Shown here: positions 8,242-18,458 of the stretch, piece by piece
Layout of the letters: the number at the start of each line of letters is the position of its first letter
How positions within the stretch are numbered: the first letter of the stretch is position 1
Assembly (NCBI RefSeq): GCF_023277745.1
Contig: NZ_CP086322.1
Span: forward strand, 6,510,001-6,574,000
Direction of reading: 5' to 3'
Source: Streptomyces halobius
GTDB lineage: Bacteria; Actinomycetota; Actinomycetes; Streptomycetales; Streptomycetaceae
Length of the DNA: 64,000 nucleotides
The notes under the pieces: generated by a model
The model's database searches: none
The model's input: the letters and a program-made list of their open reading frames with translations, nothing else
Told to the model about the DNA's origin: nothing
Made by a program: the position numbers and the translations under genes

Positions 8242-9704
8242 CCCCGGGCCTGGTCGCGCAGCGTGTCCCGTAGCCAGTGGTAGGAGGATTTCGGCGTACG
8301 GGTCAGCGTCCGGTAGTCGATGTGCACCAGGCCGAACCGCCGTGCGTACCCTTCCGCCCACTCGAAGTTGTCCATCAGGGACCACACGAAGTAGCCACGC
8401 ACGTCGACCCCGGCGGACAGCGCATCGTGGAGGGCCCGCAGATGGGCGTCGAGGAACGTGATGCGGTCGGGGTCCTCGACGCCGTCGTACGCGCAGCCGT
8501 TCTCGGTGATCAGGACCGGCGGCAGGCTCGCCCCGTACCGCTCGCGGAAGGACAGCAGCAGCTCGGTGAGCGCCTCGGGGACCACCGGCCAGCCGAAGTC
8601 GGTACGTGGACGGTCCTCGATCTCCCTTGGGGCGAAGGGGAGTTCGGGGGGAAGGGAGATTCCGCCGAACTCGGCGGGGCCGGCCGCCGCCGGGTCCGGG
8701 GCGCCGACCAGCGTCGGCTGGTAGTAGTTGATCCCGTACCAGTCCAGCGGCTGCGAGATGATCTTGAGGTCGTCCGCGACGGGGCCCGGCAGCAGTGCCG
8801 CCAGCTCCTCGTCCGGGTAGCGGCCGAGCAGGAGCGGGTCCGCGAAGAGGCGGTTGAGCAGGACGTCGTAGAGAGCGGCGGCCGCACTGTCGGCCTCGGT
8901 CCGCGAGGCCGGCCAGGTCGGGCCGTGGGAGTTGGCGATGCCGATGTTCGTCGCGCCCCGGGCGCGGAGCGCCTGGACGGCCAGGCCGTGGCCCAGCAGC
9001 TGGTGGTGGGCGGCCGGCAGGGCGTCGAAGACCAGCCGGCGGCCGGGGGCGTGCTGCCCCAGGCCATAGCCCAGCAGGGTCAGTTCGGCGGGCTCGTTGA
9101 GTGTGATCCACCGGTCGACGCGGTCCCCGAGGCGGGCCGCGACGGTATCGGCGTATGCGGCGAAGTGCTCGGAGGTTTCCCGTGCGAGCCAGCCTCCGCC
9201 CGCGACGGAGCCCCTGCCCGCGACGGAGCCCCCGCCCGCGATGGAGCCGCCGATGTCGCCGGTCTCCAGCGCCTGTGGAGTGTCCCAGTGGAACAGCGTC
9301 GGCACCGGCTCGACCCCCGCCGCCAGCAGCTCGTCCACCAGCCGGTCGTAGAAGTCGAGCCCGGCCGGGTTCACCGCCCCGCGGCCGTCCGGGACGATGC
9401 GGGGCCAGGACACCGAGAAGCGGTAGGCCCCGACTCCGAGCCCCCTGAGCAGGGCGACGTCCTCGCGGTAGCGGTGATAGTGATCGGTCGCGACCCGGGC
9501 GTCGGACCCGTCCTTGATCCGCCCCGGCCCGTCCGCGAACGCGTCCCAGGCCGAGCGCCCCCGCCCGTCCTCGTCCACCGCCCCCTCGATCTGCTGGGCC
9601 GAGGTGGACACTCCCCACAGGAAGTCCCGGGGGAAGCGGGGGAGCGGGGTGAGGGAGGTGAGAGGGGCTAGCGGGACGGGGGAAGGATCCGGCGCCGTGG
9701 TCAT
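8238..9704 (-). CDS. GH1 family beta-glucosidase
   Basis: 488 residues from the ATG at 9704. FPRDFLWGVSTSAQQIEGA is the family-1 N-terminal signature, TLNEPAEL carries the acid/base Glu, and LITENG the nucleophile Glu, so the catalytic pair is intact. No signal peptide: the enzyme is cytosolic and hydrolyses imported beta-glucosides. A short Gly/Ser/Ala repeat (SIAGGGSVAGRGSVAGGGW, about residues 165-183) is an unusual low-complexity insertion. The gene is first in a two-gene operon with the MFS carrier. A near-consensus promoter places the transcription start at the ATG (leaderless mRNA). Confidence 0.94.
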   Translation of the reverse strand: MTTAPDPSPVPLAPLTSLTPLPRFPRDFLWGVSTSAQQIEGAVDEDGRGRSAWDAFADGPGRIKDGSDARVATDHYHRYREDVALLRGLGVGAYRFSVSWPRIVPDGRGAVNPAGLDFYDRLVDELLAAGVEPVPTLFHWDTPQALETGDIGGSIAGGGSVAGRGSVAGGGWLARETSEHFAAYADTVAARLGDRVDRWITLNEPAELTLLGYGLGQHAPGRRLVFDALPAAHHQLLGHGLAVQALRARGATNIGIANSHGPTWPASRTEADSAAAALYDVLLNRLFADPLLLGRYPDEELAALLPGPVADDLKIISQPLDWYGINYYQPTLVGAPDPAAAGPAEFGGISLPPELPFAPREIEDRPRTDFGWPVVPEALTELLLSFRERYGASLPPVLITENGCAYDGVEDPDRITFLDAHLRALHDALSAGVDVRGYFVWSLMDNFEWAEGYARRFGLVHIDYRTLTRTPKSSYHWLRDTLRDQARG

Positions 9705-9739
9705 GCACGGATAGTCGTAACCGTCGGTAACAGTGTCAA
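9705..9739 (-). promoter_or_regulatory. Leaderless promoter of the glycosidase operon
   Basis: On the leftward strand TTGACA (9739-9734) and GACTAT (9716-9711) are separated by exactly 17 bases. Six bases separate the -10 from the ATG at 9704, so the RNA should begin at the start codon. The spacer contains two direct GTTAC units and the small palindrome ACCG-N-CGGT, which could bind a regulator. No LacI- or ROK-type regulator gene is adjacent. Confidence 0.65.
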
Positions 9740-9861
9740 GGGGTCGCAGTGCCAAGACGTCTGCGAGGAGGGGGAGTTGGCGTGCGCGACCGGGCGGTGG
9801 AAGTCGACCGGGTGGGGAAGTCGACCGGGCGGCCGAGGTCCCGCACGCCGTCCGTCGCCCG

Positions 9862-10128
9862 TCAGTCCCCCTCCTTCAGCACCCGCGTGATCAGCTTCCG
9901 CTGTGCGTCCGTCAGCCGCGGATCGGAGCAGTACGTCGTCCGCTCATCGACGGTGATCTGATAGCTGAAGCCGTCCGGCACCCCGACGGGGGGCTCTTCA
10001 TGGCCGGCGGCGAGGGATGCTTCGGCCAGGGACTGCCACTCGTCGGCGTCGGACCGCTTCGAGGCGTCGACCTCGCCGCGGCGCTCGGTGCCCGCGAAAC
10101 CACCGGTACGTCGGATCTGAATACGCAT
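9862..10128 (-). CDS. Emfourin-like inhibitor of M4 metallopeptidase
   Basis: 88 residues; AGGAGG lies five bases before the ATG. The sequence (MRIQIRRTGGFAGTERRGEVDA...LTDAQRKLITRVL) matches emfourin (protealysin inhibitor) proteins: an MxIxxxRxGGFAG start and a C-terminal helix. In Serratia, emfourin is encoded next to protealysin and blocks it; here it follows an M4 peptidase gene on the same strand, 55 bases downstream. No signal peptide, so it probably restrains the enzyme inside the producing cell. Confidence 0.85.
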   Translation of the reverse strand: MRIQIRRTGGFAGTERRGEVDASKRSDADEWQSLAEASLAAGHEEPPVGVPDGFSYQITVDERTTYCSDPRLTDAQRKLITRVLKEGD

Positions 10129-10183
10129 AGTGCCCTCCTACCCGGTACGGCGGCGGGGTGCTGCCGGGATGCCGGGGATTCCG

Positions 10184-11287
10184 CTATTTGCCGCCCCCCG
10201 TTCCGGTGTCCTTGCCGGTCACCCCGACCTGCGACCACGCCTTGAGCAGTGCCCGGTGCTCGTCGCTTTCGCCGAAGCGGGCGCGGGCGGCGTCGAGGGT
10301 GAGCCGCGCGAAGTCGGCGAACCGGGCGTTCTTGGCGAGCTTGCCGCCGGTCAGCACGTCGTACCAGATCTGCCCGGCCCGCTCCCAGGCGTTGCCGCCG
10401 AGATCGGTGGCGGCCAGGTAGAAGGCGTGGTTGGGGATGCCGGAGTTGATGTGCACCCCACCGTTGTCCTTGTCCGTGTGGACGTACTTGTCCATTGTCG
10501 CGGGCTGTGGGTCCTTGCCCAGGACATCGTCCTCGTACGCGGTACCGGGCGCCTTCATGGAGCGCAGCGCCTTACCGCTGTCGACTCCCGGGCCGAGGAG
10601 CCCGGCGCCGATCAGCCAGTCGGCCTCGGCGGCGCTCTGGCCGAGGGTGTACTGCTTGATCAGGGCGCCGAAGACGTCGGAAATGTGCTCATTCAGCGCG
10701 CCGGACTGGCCCTCGTAGTCAAGATTGGCGGTGTACTGGATGACGCCGTGCGTCAGCTCGTGGCCGATGACGTCCACGGGGATGGTGAAGTCCAGGAACA
10801 GGTCGTTGTCCCCGTCGCCGAAGACCATCCGCTCGCCGTCCCAGAAGGCGTTGTCGTACTTCTCGCCGTAGTGGACGGTCGCGTCGAGCGGCAGGCCGGC
10901 GCCGTCGATGGACTTCCGGCCGTAGACCTTCAGATAGAGGTCGAAGGTGGCGCCGAGGCCGGCGTGCGCGCGGTTGACGGAGCCGTCCTGGGAGGGCCCG
11001 TCGGACTCCTCGTGCACTTTGGTGCCGGGCAGTTCCTCCCGGTGCTCGGCGTCGTAGATGGTGCGGTTGGGTTTGTCGGCGGCGGCGCCCGGCTCGCCGG
11101 GGGTGCGGCCCTCGGCGGCGATCTCGCGGCGGTGGGTGCGCCGCAGGTGGTCGTGCTCCAGGGTGCGGCGGGCGGGCTCGTGCCGAGCGGGGTCCTCGTG
11201 CTGCGCCAGGGTGTCGAGGACGTGCGGCGGGATGATGGTGCAGAAAACGGGAGCGGCCGGGTGGTGAGGGGTCACAGTGGAGTCCAT
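10184..11287 (-). CDS. Protealysin-like M4 metallopeptidase
   Basis: 367 residues from the ATG at 11287. The zinc site is complete: HELTH (in VIGHELTHGVIQYTANLDYEGQSG) and the third ligand Glu in GALNEHISDVFG. Instead of a signal peptide and long propeptide it has a short N-terminal propeptide of about 50 residues beginning with FCTIIPPHVLDTLAQ, the protealysin-type motif with a Cys and Pro-Pro. The export route of this type is unknown. The gene is followed by an emfourin-like inhibitor. No clear ribosome-binding site precedes the ATG, which was chosen because it gives a protealysin-length protein. Confidence 0.9.
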   Translation of the reverse strand: MDSTVTPHHPAAPVFCTIIPPHVLDTLAQHEDPARHEPARRTLEHDHLRRTHRREIAAEGRTPGEPGAAADKPNRTIYDAEHREELPGTKVHEESDGPSQDGSVNRAHAGLGATFDLYLKVYGRKSIDGAGLPLDATVHYGEKYDNAFWDGERMVFGDGDNDLFLDFTIPVDVIGHELTHGVIQYTANLDYEGQSGALNEHISDVFGALIKQYTLGQSAAEADWLIGAGLLGPGVDSGKALRSMKAPGTAYEDDVLGKDPQPATMDKYVHTDKDNGGVHINSGIPNHAFYLAATDLGGNAWERAGQIWYDVLTGGKLAKNARFADFARLTLDAARARFGESDEHRALLKAWSQVGVTGKDTGTGGGK

Positions 11288-11447
11288 ACGCAAAACGGTG
11301 GCATTGCGTGACGCGGCTGTCACTGCCTGCCGCCGAGATTCCTGAATACGTGTGGTCCGTCGCACTTGCGGCGTTACGTCCGTCCGGTCCCGCATACTGA
11401 TACGCGACCGCCGATGACGGCGTACCTCAGCTAGGGTGCTGTGCATC

Positions 11448-11495
11448 ATGCGTTTCGGGCTGCTTCTCCTTAGCTGCCGCGGCGAGGGCCTGTAG
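11448..11495 (+). CDS. leuA leader peptide (15 codons)
   Basis: ATG at 11448, TAG at 11493. The peptide is MRFGLLLLSCRGEGL, with four consecutive leucine codons (CTG CTT CTC CTT) that include two CTT codons, which are uncommon at this G+C. A leucine-rich peptide just before leuA is the classic arrangement for attenuation: stalling at Leu codons changes folding of the leader RNA. The gap from its stop to leuA is 93 bases and contains a candidate stem. Confidence 0.85.
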   Translation: MRFGLLLLSCRGEGL

Positions 11496-11500
11496 TCGTA

Positions 11501-13367
<1,867 letters not shown>

Positions 13368-13410
13368 CCCTCCCCCACGCCTGAACGGCGCGGGGGCCCA
13401 TCCGTCCGGG

Positions 13411-13438
13411 GGGGCTGCCGGCCGCACCCGGCAGCCCC
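13411..13438 (+). terminator. leuA terminator hairpin
   Basis: GGGGCTGCCGG (13411-13421) and CCGGCAGCCCC (13428-13438) form a perfect 11-bp stem with a six-base loop, 44 bases after the leuA stop. No U-tract follows. Confidence 0.75.
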
Positions 13439-13616
13439 GCCAACCCCTGGTTCCGGCCAAGTCCGGTACGGCCGACGGGAGGCCCGTACGGGTGTTCCCT
13501 TGTTCGGGGGGTGCGTCCTGACGGCGCCCTGACCGGCGTCAACCGGAATCGGCGTCTCCCCTGGAAGGGTTGCGGGCCTTCGTCATCCGGCCAGTAGTCC
13601 GGTACGAGGTGCTGAC

Positions 13617-13635
13617 GCCACATCATGGATGTGGC
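13617..13635. promoter_or_regulatory. Perfect palindrome upstream of the TerB-like gene
   Basis: GCCACATC-ATG-GATGTGGC is an 8-bp inverted repeat with a three-base centre. TAACAT at 13636-13641 directly after it could be a -10 element, so the palindrome overlaps the expected -35/spacer region of the promoter for the gene at 13719. It is a good candidate operator. The rest of the 350-bp gap from leuA holds the terminator and nothing else recognised. Confidence 0.5.
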
Positions 13636-13718
13636 TAACATCACGCCCACATGGCGATGGGGCGGTGGGGCACCACCCGTGCCTGCAGGCCACGGGGGAG
13701 TTAGGGAGGAGTGGCGTG

Positions 13719-14426
13719 ATGCACAAGGTGTGTGTGATGGGCGTGCGCACGTCCTGGCGTACCGTTGCCGACGGTGAGTTCTTCTGCCCGGACTGCGGCG
13801 GCGACCGCAACTACCTCCGCCAGACGGGCCGCCGCCGGTTCACCGTCCTCGGCGTCCCCGTCCTCTCCCGTGGCGCCGCGGGCCCGGTCCTCGAATGCTC
13901 CGCCTGCCGCGGCCGCTTCGGCCTGGACGCCCTGGACCACCCCACCACCGTCCGCTTCTCCGCGATGCTCCGGGACGCCGTCCACACCCTCACGCTCGCC
14001 CTGCTGGCCGCCGGCGGCACTTCGTCCGGCGCCGTGCGCGACACCGCCGTCTGTACGGTCCGCGCGGCGGGTTTCGCCGACTGCTCCGAGGACCAGCTGC
14101 TCACCCTCCTCGCCGCCCTCGCCGCCGACACCGGCCGCCTCACCGGCACCTACGACGCGGTCACCGGCGGCGACTGCGGCCACAACGGCCTCGACCCGTG
14201 CGGCACCGCACTGGCCATAGAGCTCCATGAGTCGCTGGATCCCCTGGCGCCCCATCTCGCCCCGGCCGGCCGTGAGTCCCTCCTCCTCCAGGGCGCCCGC
14301 ATCGCCCTCGCCGACGGCTCCTACACCCCCGCCGAACGCGAGGTCCTCAGCACCGTCGGCGCGGCCCTGCAGCTGGCCCCGGCCGATACGGACCGCTTGC
14401 TGAGGGCGGCGCGTACGCCGTCCTGA
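13719..14426 (+). CDS. TerB-like protein with N-terminal zinc ribbon
   Basis: 235 residues. AGGGAGGA lies eight bases before the ATG. The N-terminus has FCPDCGGDRNY and, after a VLGVPVLSRG strand, LECSACRGRFG, two CxxC pairs forming a zinc ribbon. Residues 75-230 resemble the TerB/DjlA tellurite-resistance fold: two helical repeats, the second ending GARIALADGSYTPAEREVLSTVGAALQL, in which the acidic D-x-x-x...E pattern that binds metal is kept. The exact role is unknown. It stands alone between leuA and the conservon. Confidence 0.82.
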   Translation: MHKVCVMGVRTSWRTVADGEFFCPDCGGDRNYLRQTGRRRFTVLGVPVLSRGAAGPVLECSACRGRFGLDALDHPTTVRFSAMLRDAVHTLTLALLAAGGTSSGAVRDTAVCTVRAAGFADCSEDQLLTLLAALAADTGRLTGTYDAVTGGDCGHNGLDPCGTALAIELHESLDPLAPHLAPAGRESLLLQGARIALADGSYTPAEREVLSTVGAALQLAPADTDRLLRAARTPS

Positions 14427-14440
14427 CGCCGGCATACGAC

Positions 14441-14469
14441 GACCCCGCCACCAGAGAGGTGGCGGGGTC
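14441..14469. terminator. Bidirectional terminator hairpin
   Basis: GACCCCGCCACC (14441-14452) pairs perfectly with GGTGGCGGGGTC (14458-14469) around a five-base loop. It lies between the rightward TerB-like gene and the leftward conservon, so it can end both transcripts. Confidence 0.8.
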
Positions 14470-14506
14470 GCGCGCGTGCGAGAGCCGGTCGGCCCCGCGT
14501 CACCGG

Positions 14507-15742
14507 TCAGCCCCGTGTCAGCCGCACCGGCACCGCTGCGTAGCCGCCCGCGATGAAACCGCCGGCCGGTTTCAACGCTTCAGCGGAGACGGCCAGTTGG
14601 AGGTCCGGGAACCGCGAGAAGAGGGCCGGGAGGGCGGTGCGGGCTTCCAGGCGGGCCAGCGGTGCGCCCAGGCAGCGGTGGACGCCGTGGCCGAAGGCCA
14701 GATGCTCGGTGACCTGCCGCTGGACGTCGAACCGCGCGGCCGTGTCGCCGTGGAAGCCGGGGTCGCGGCCGGCCGCCGCATACGCCGGGAGGATCGCCTC
14801 GCCCTTGCGGATGGCGGTGCCGTCCGCAAGGGCGATGTCCTCGACGGCGAAGCGGAGCGGGAGGCTGGCGATGCTGGGGGCCCAGCGCAGCGTCTCCTCG
14901 ATGACGTCGTCCCAGGAGGACCGGCCCGTCAGGACCAGCGTGAGCTGGTCGGGGTGGGTCAGCAGCGCGGTGACGGCGTTGCCGAGGAGGTCGACGGTGG
15001 TCTCGTGGCCGGCGCCGATGACGAGGAGCAGGGTGTCGAGGAGCTCCTGTTCGGTCATCCGCTGTCCGTCGTCGTCCCGGGCCGAGACCAGCAGGCTGGT
15101 CAGGTCGTCGGCGGGGGCCTTCCGCTTGCCGGCGACCAGGTCGCCGAGCAGGGCGCCGACGGCCGCCGCGGTGGCGCCGGCCTCTTCCGGGGTGGCCGTG
15201 GTGTCCATGATGGCCTGGACGAGGCGGGCCAGTTCGGCGCGCGGCTCGCCCTCCGGGAAGCCGAACAGCTCGCAGATGACCTGCATGGGGAGGGGATGGG
15301 TGAATTCCTCGCGCAGATCGACGACCGCGCCGGCGGGGACCGCGTCGAGGCGGTCCAGGAGTTCCGTGGTGATGCGCTCCACGCACGGGAGCATGGCCTC
15401 GGTGCGGCGGGCGGTGAACGCCGGGGCGATCAGCTTGCGCAGCCGCCGGTGGTCGGCGCCGTACGCGGTGAACATGTTGGTGACGCCGATCCAGGACTGC
15501 AGCCAGCTGCCGCGGATCTCCTCGCGCTGCCAGGCGGGCCAGTGCGCGCGCGGGTTCTTGGAGACGCGGGGGTCGGTCAGCAGCTCCTTGAGCAGGGTGT
15601 GGCTGGTGACGGCCCAGGCGGGGATGCCGCCGGGGAGTTCGACCCGGGCGGCCGGGCCTAGCTCGCGGAGGCGGGCCGCCTCTCCGTGGATATCTGTTCC
15701 GACCGGGTCGATGACGACGGGCTGCTGTCCCTGTTGTGCCAT
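14507..15742 (-). CDS. cvnF: Cytochrome P450, CYP154-like (conservon CvnF)
   Basis: 411 residues. Seen: I-helix [15 protein letters not shown]-helix EETLRW (ExxR intact), and heme loop [19 protein letters not shown] with the ligand Cys. The start [27 protein letters not shown] is typical of CYP154 proteins. It is the last gene of the conservon and the partner of the atypical P450 upstream. In S. coelicolor the equivalent pairs are CYP157/CYP154; their substrates are mostly unknown. The start lies 85 bases inside the end of the preceding gene. Confidence 0.9.
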   Translation of the reverse strand: MAQQGQQPVVIDPVGTDIHGEAARLRELGPAARVELPGGIPAWAVTSHTLLKELLTDPRVSKNPRAHWPAWQREEIRGSWLQSWIGVTNMFTAYGADHRRLRKLIAPAFTARRTEAMLPCVERITTELLDRLDAVPAGAVVDLREEFTHPLPMQVICELFGFPEGEPRAELARLVQAIMDTTATPEEAGATAAAVGALLGDLVAGKRKAPADDLTSLLVSARDDDGQRMTEQELLDTLLLVIGAGHETTVDLLGNAVTALLTHPDQLTLVLTGRSSWDDVIEETLRWAPSIASLPLRFAVEDIALADGTAIRKGEAILPAYAAAGRDPGFHGDTAARFDVQRQVTEHLAFGHGVHRCLGAPLARLEARTALPALFSRFPDLQLAVSAEALKPAGGFIAGGYAAVPVRLTRG

Positions 15743-17046
15743 GGGGTGGCTCCTGCCTGGTCGGGGGTGATCGGGGTGAAGCGGGCGGGGAGAGCGGCCA
15801 GGGCCCGGTGGAAGGCGCCGTTGCGCCACACCAACTCGCTGTGGTCCACGGCGAGTTCGATGTCGGAGAGCCAGGCGGTGAGCCGTTCGATCGCGGTGGT
15901 GGCGATCAGGAGTGCGTGCCGCTTCACGGGGCAGGCGTGCGGGCCCGCCGCCCACGCGAGATGGGAACCGCCGCCCGAGCCGGGCCGGTCGAGCGTCGTG
16001 GTGCCGAACTGGCTGTTGGCGGCCGCGTAGGACACCATCACCAGCTGCCCCGCGCGGAGCCAGGTGCCGTGGAAGAAGACGTCGCGCAGCGGGAAGTGGG
16101 CGGAGTAGTTGGTGAGCGGCGGGTCGTGCCACAGCACCTCGTTGATGGCGTCGTGCGCGGTCAGCGCGCCGCCCGACAGGGTGTTGTAGTAGCGGTCGTC
16201 GGACAGCATCCGGGCGAGCGCGTTGCCGATGAGGTTGGCCAGCGGTTCGTTGCCCGCGCCCATCGTCAGGATGATCTGGTGGACGAGTTCCTCGTCGGAC
16301 AGCTCGTTGGGGTGGTCCATGAACCAGGAGGTCAGGTCCGGCCCGCGCGCTGCCTTCTTGGCGCCGACGAGCTCCATGATGCACGTCGTGAACTCCTCGT
16401 TGGCGGCGGCGGCTTCCTCGGGGGAGTTGCCTTCCAGCATCCCGGCGATGGCCGCGATGAGCCGCTCGCTGTAGGAATCGGGCATGCCGAAGAGGCCGTT
16501 GAACATCAGCAGCGGGATCAGCCGGGCGTAGTCGGCGATCAGATCGACCCGGCCGTCCTTGCCGAACCGCTGGATGAGGGTGTCCGCGGCCTGGTGGGTG
16601 CGGGCACGCAGCTCATGCGGTTCGACGAGCCGGAAGCTGTCGGTGATCACCTCGCGATAGCGGGCGTGCGCCGCGCCGTCGCTGAAGAAGACGTTGGGGC
16701 GCCAGCCGATCATCGGCATGATCGGCGAGTCGGCCGGGACGGTCTGCATCCAGGCCCGGGAGTCCTTGGACCAGGTGCTGTCGTCGTGCAGCAGGTCCAG
16801 CGCGGCCCGGTAGTCGGTGACCAGCATCGCGGTCACGTCCGGCGCGATCTCGACCGGCGCCAGCGCGCCGTACTGCCGCAGATGCCGGTAGAAGCGGTGC
16901 GGGTCGGCGGCGAAGTCCGGTCCGTAGAGCTTCAGGGGCGCGTGCGGGTCGGGCTGGGCCGGAGTCTGCGGGGCCTCCGGCGGCGGTACGGCGTGTGCCG
17001 GGCAGCCCGGTGGCGGTGTGGCACCCGGCTGGTGCGGGGAAGTCAC
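15658..17046 (-). CDS. cvnE: Atypical cytochrome P450, CYP157-like (conservon CvnE)
   Basis: 462 residues from a GTG that overlaps the cvnD stop (GTGA). The heme loop [26 protein letters not shown] keeps the axial Cys, and the I-helix has [17 protein letters not shown]. The K-helix reads NEVLWHDPP: the normally invariant ExxR is ExxW, as described for the CYP157 family. The C-terminal tail after [10 protein letters not shown] (about 30 Ser/Thr/Arg-rich residues) runs 85 bases into cvnF and looks like read-through past the usual end, perhaps after a small indel. It probably acts with the adjacent CYP154-like enzyme under conservon control. Confidence 0.88.
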   Translation of the reverse strand: MTSPHQPGATPPPGCPAHAVPPPEAPQTPAQPDPHAPLKLYGPDFAADPHRFYRHLRQYGALAPVEIAPDVTAMLVTDYRAALDLLHDDSTWSKDSRAWMQTVPADSPIMPMIGWRPNVFFSDGAAHARYREVITDSFRLVEPHELRARTHQAADTLIQRFGKDGRVDLIADYARLIPLLMFNGLFGMPDSYSERLIAAIAGMLEGNSPEEAAAANEEFTTCIMELVGAKKAARGPDLTSWFMDHPNELSDEELVHQIILTMGAGNEPLANLIGNALARMLSDDRYYNTLSGGALTAHDAINEVLWHDPPLTNYSAHFPLRDVFFHGTWLRAGQLVMVSYAAANSQFGTTTLDRPGSGGGSHLAWAAGPHACPVKRHALLIATTAIERLTAWLSDIELAVDHSELVWRNGAFHRALAALPARFTPITPDQAGATPWHNRDSSPSSSTRSEQISTERRPASAS

Positions 17047-17699
17047 GGGTTCTGGTTCTCCTGGGGCGTGTGGTCCAGGACATGGCCGACGAGCGCGATC
17101 AGCGCGTCGACGGACTGGTCCCGGTCGCGGGCGTCGCACAGCACGAGCGGCGTCTCGGGGTGCAGGTCGAGGGCGTCACGGAGCTTCTCGACGCTGTGCT
17201 GCGGCGCGTCGGGGAAGGTGTTGACGGCGACGGCGTAGCGCAGCCCGGCCTCCTCGACGATGTCCATCACCTCGAAGGAGTCCGCCAGCCGGCGGGTGTC
17301 CGCGAGGACGAGGGCGCCCAGCGCGCCGCGGGCGATGTCCTGCCAGAGGGGACGGAAGCGCTTCTGTCCGGGCGTGCCGAACAGATAGAGCACCAGGTCC
17401 CCGGGCAGGGTCAGCCGCCCGAAGTCGATGGCGACGGTGGTGGTGGTCTTGTCCCGGACACCGGCGAGATCGTCGACGATCGCGCCGGTCTGCGTCATGA
17501 CCTCTTCGGTGTGCAGCGGCGGGGTTTCGGACAGGGCACGGATGAGCGTGGTCTTGCCGACTCCGAACGGCCCCGCGACCAGGAGCTTGACCAGGGTCTG
17601 GTCGTCGCCGGAGAGATACATGCCGCCATTGGCCGCGCCGGTGACAGCGCCGGTGACCGCACCGGCGCCGGTGCTAGGACTTGAGAGAGCGGAGTCCAT
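17043..17699 (-). CDS. cvnD: Ras-like GTPase (conservon CvnD)
   Basis: 218 residues. After an Ala/Gly/Thr-rich leader the G1 motif is GPFGVGKTT (about residues 45-53); FGTPGQKRF is the G3 region and VNTFPD replaces the canonical NKxD. CvnD proteins are small GTPases that bind the CvnA-C complex at the membrane, similar to eukaryotic G-protein signalling. The ATG at 17699 overlaps the end of cvnC by 26 bases. Four-base overlap with cvnE at the other end. Confidence 0.92.
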   Translation of the reverse strand: MDSALSSPSTGAGAVTGAVTGAANGGMYLSGDDQTLVKLLVAGPFGVGKTTLIRALSETPPLHTEEVMTQTGAIVDDLAGVRDKTTTTVAIDFGRLTLPGDLVLYLFGTPGQKRFRPLWQDIARGALGALVLADTRRLADSFEVMDIVEEAGLRYAVAVNTFPDAPQHSVEKLRDALDLHPETPLVLCDARDRDQSVDALIALVGHVLDHTPQENQNP

Positions 17700-18033
17700 C
17701 GAGAACCCTCTCCAGGATCTGCCGGTCGAATTGCTCGGCTTCGGGGATGGGGACACGGGCGTGCAGGCGGCCGGCATCGACAAGATCGGCCACCAGCACC
17801 TTCACCACGCTGACGGGCAGGTGGAGGTGGGCTGCGACCTCGGCCAGAGACAGGGCCCCGGGCTGGAGCAGCTCCAGGATCCGGCGCTCTTCCGGGCGTA
17901 CGTCACTGGTGACCGGCATCCCCGCGGTGTGCAGCAGGGAGAGCCGGTCCAACGTGTTGCGGCTGGGTCGGGCGCGTCCGCCGGTCGCCAGATAGGCCGG
18001 TACGAGGCGCCTGGTGCTCTGGCGCGGGGTCAT
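17674..18033 (-). CDS. cvnC: DUF742 protein (conservon CvnC)
   Basis: 119 residues, winged-helix-like DUF742. Conserved segments: RLVPAYLATGGRARPS, ILELLQPGALSLAEVAAHLHLPVSVVKVLVADLVDAGRL and a C-terminal DRQILERVLDGLRSL. ATG overlaps the cvnB stop (ATGA). It is the standard third member of conservons and is thought to bridge CvnB and the GTPase. Confidence 0.92.
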   Translation of the reverse strand: MTPRQSTRRLVPAYLATGGRARPSRNTLDRLSLLHTAGMPVTSDVRPEERRILELLQPGALSLAEVAAHLHLPVSVVKVLVADLVDAGRLHARVPIPEAEQFDRQILERVLDGLRSLKS

Positions 18034-18458
18034 GCCGGATTACCGAGGTCCCGCGCCGGGCTGTTCATGACCTTGTTGCCCAGAGTCGTCACCTGGATCT
18101 GCATATGGTGCGCGACGACGCCCATGTTGACCTCGGGAGCGGCGAAGACGGCCAGACAGGTGTTCTCGCCGGCCGGTATCGCGAAGACCCAGCCCTCCTC
18201 GGACTCGATGACAGTCTGCCGCAGCCGGGCGTCGTCCTGGCCGGCGAACGCCGCGGTCACGGCGCGTCCGGCGCCCTGGAGAGCGGACATCATCGCCGCG
18301 ACGCCCTCGGCGGCGTCGCGCTGCAGGCCGGGCGAGGAGCCCTCGATGAATCCGTCGCCGGAGATGACGGCTGCGTGGATAACATGCGGCAGCTCCAAGA
18401 GGGGGGCCAGCACCCAGGACTTGTCCTCGGTGACACGGCGGCGAGTGGGGCTGTTCAT
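18030..18458 (-). CDS. cvnB: Roadblock/LC7 protein (conservon CvnB)
   Basis: 142 residues with the roadblock/LC7 fold: LELPHVIHAAVISGDGFIEGSS, then a long helix and the closing strands GWVFAIPAGENTCLAVFAAPEVNMGVVAHHM. Family members act as GTPase-activating or scaffold subunits. The ATG shares one base with the cvnA stop (TGATG), which implies coupled translation. Confidence 0.93.
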   Translation of the reverse strand: MNSPTRRRVTEDKSWVLAPLLELPHVIHAAVISGDGFIEGSSPGLQRDAAEGVAAMMSALQGAGRAVTAAFAGQDDARLRQTVIESEEGWVFAIPAGENTCLAVFAAPEVNMGVVAHHMQIQVTTLGNKVMNSPARDLGNPA

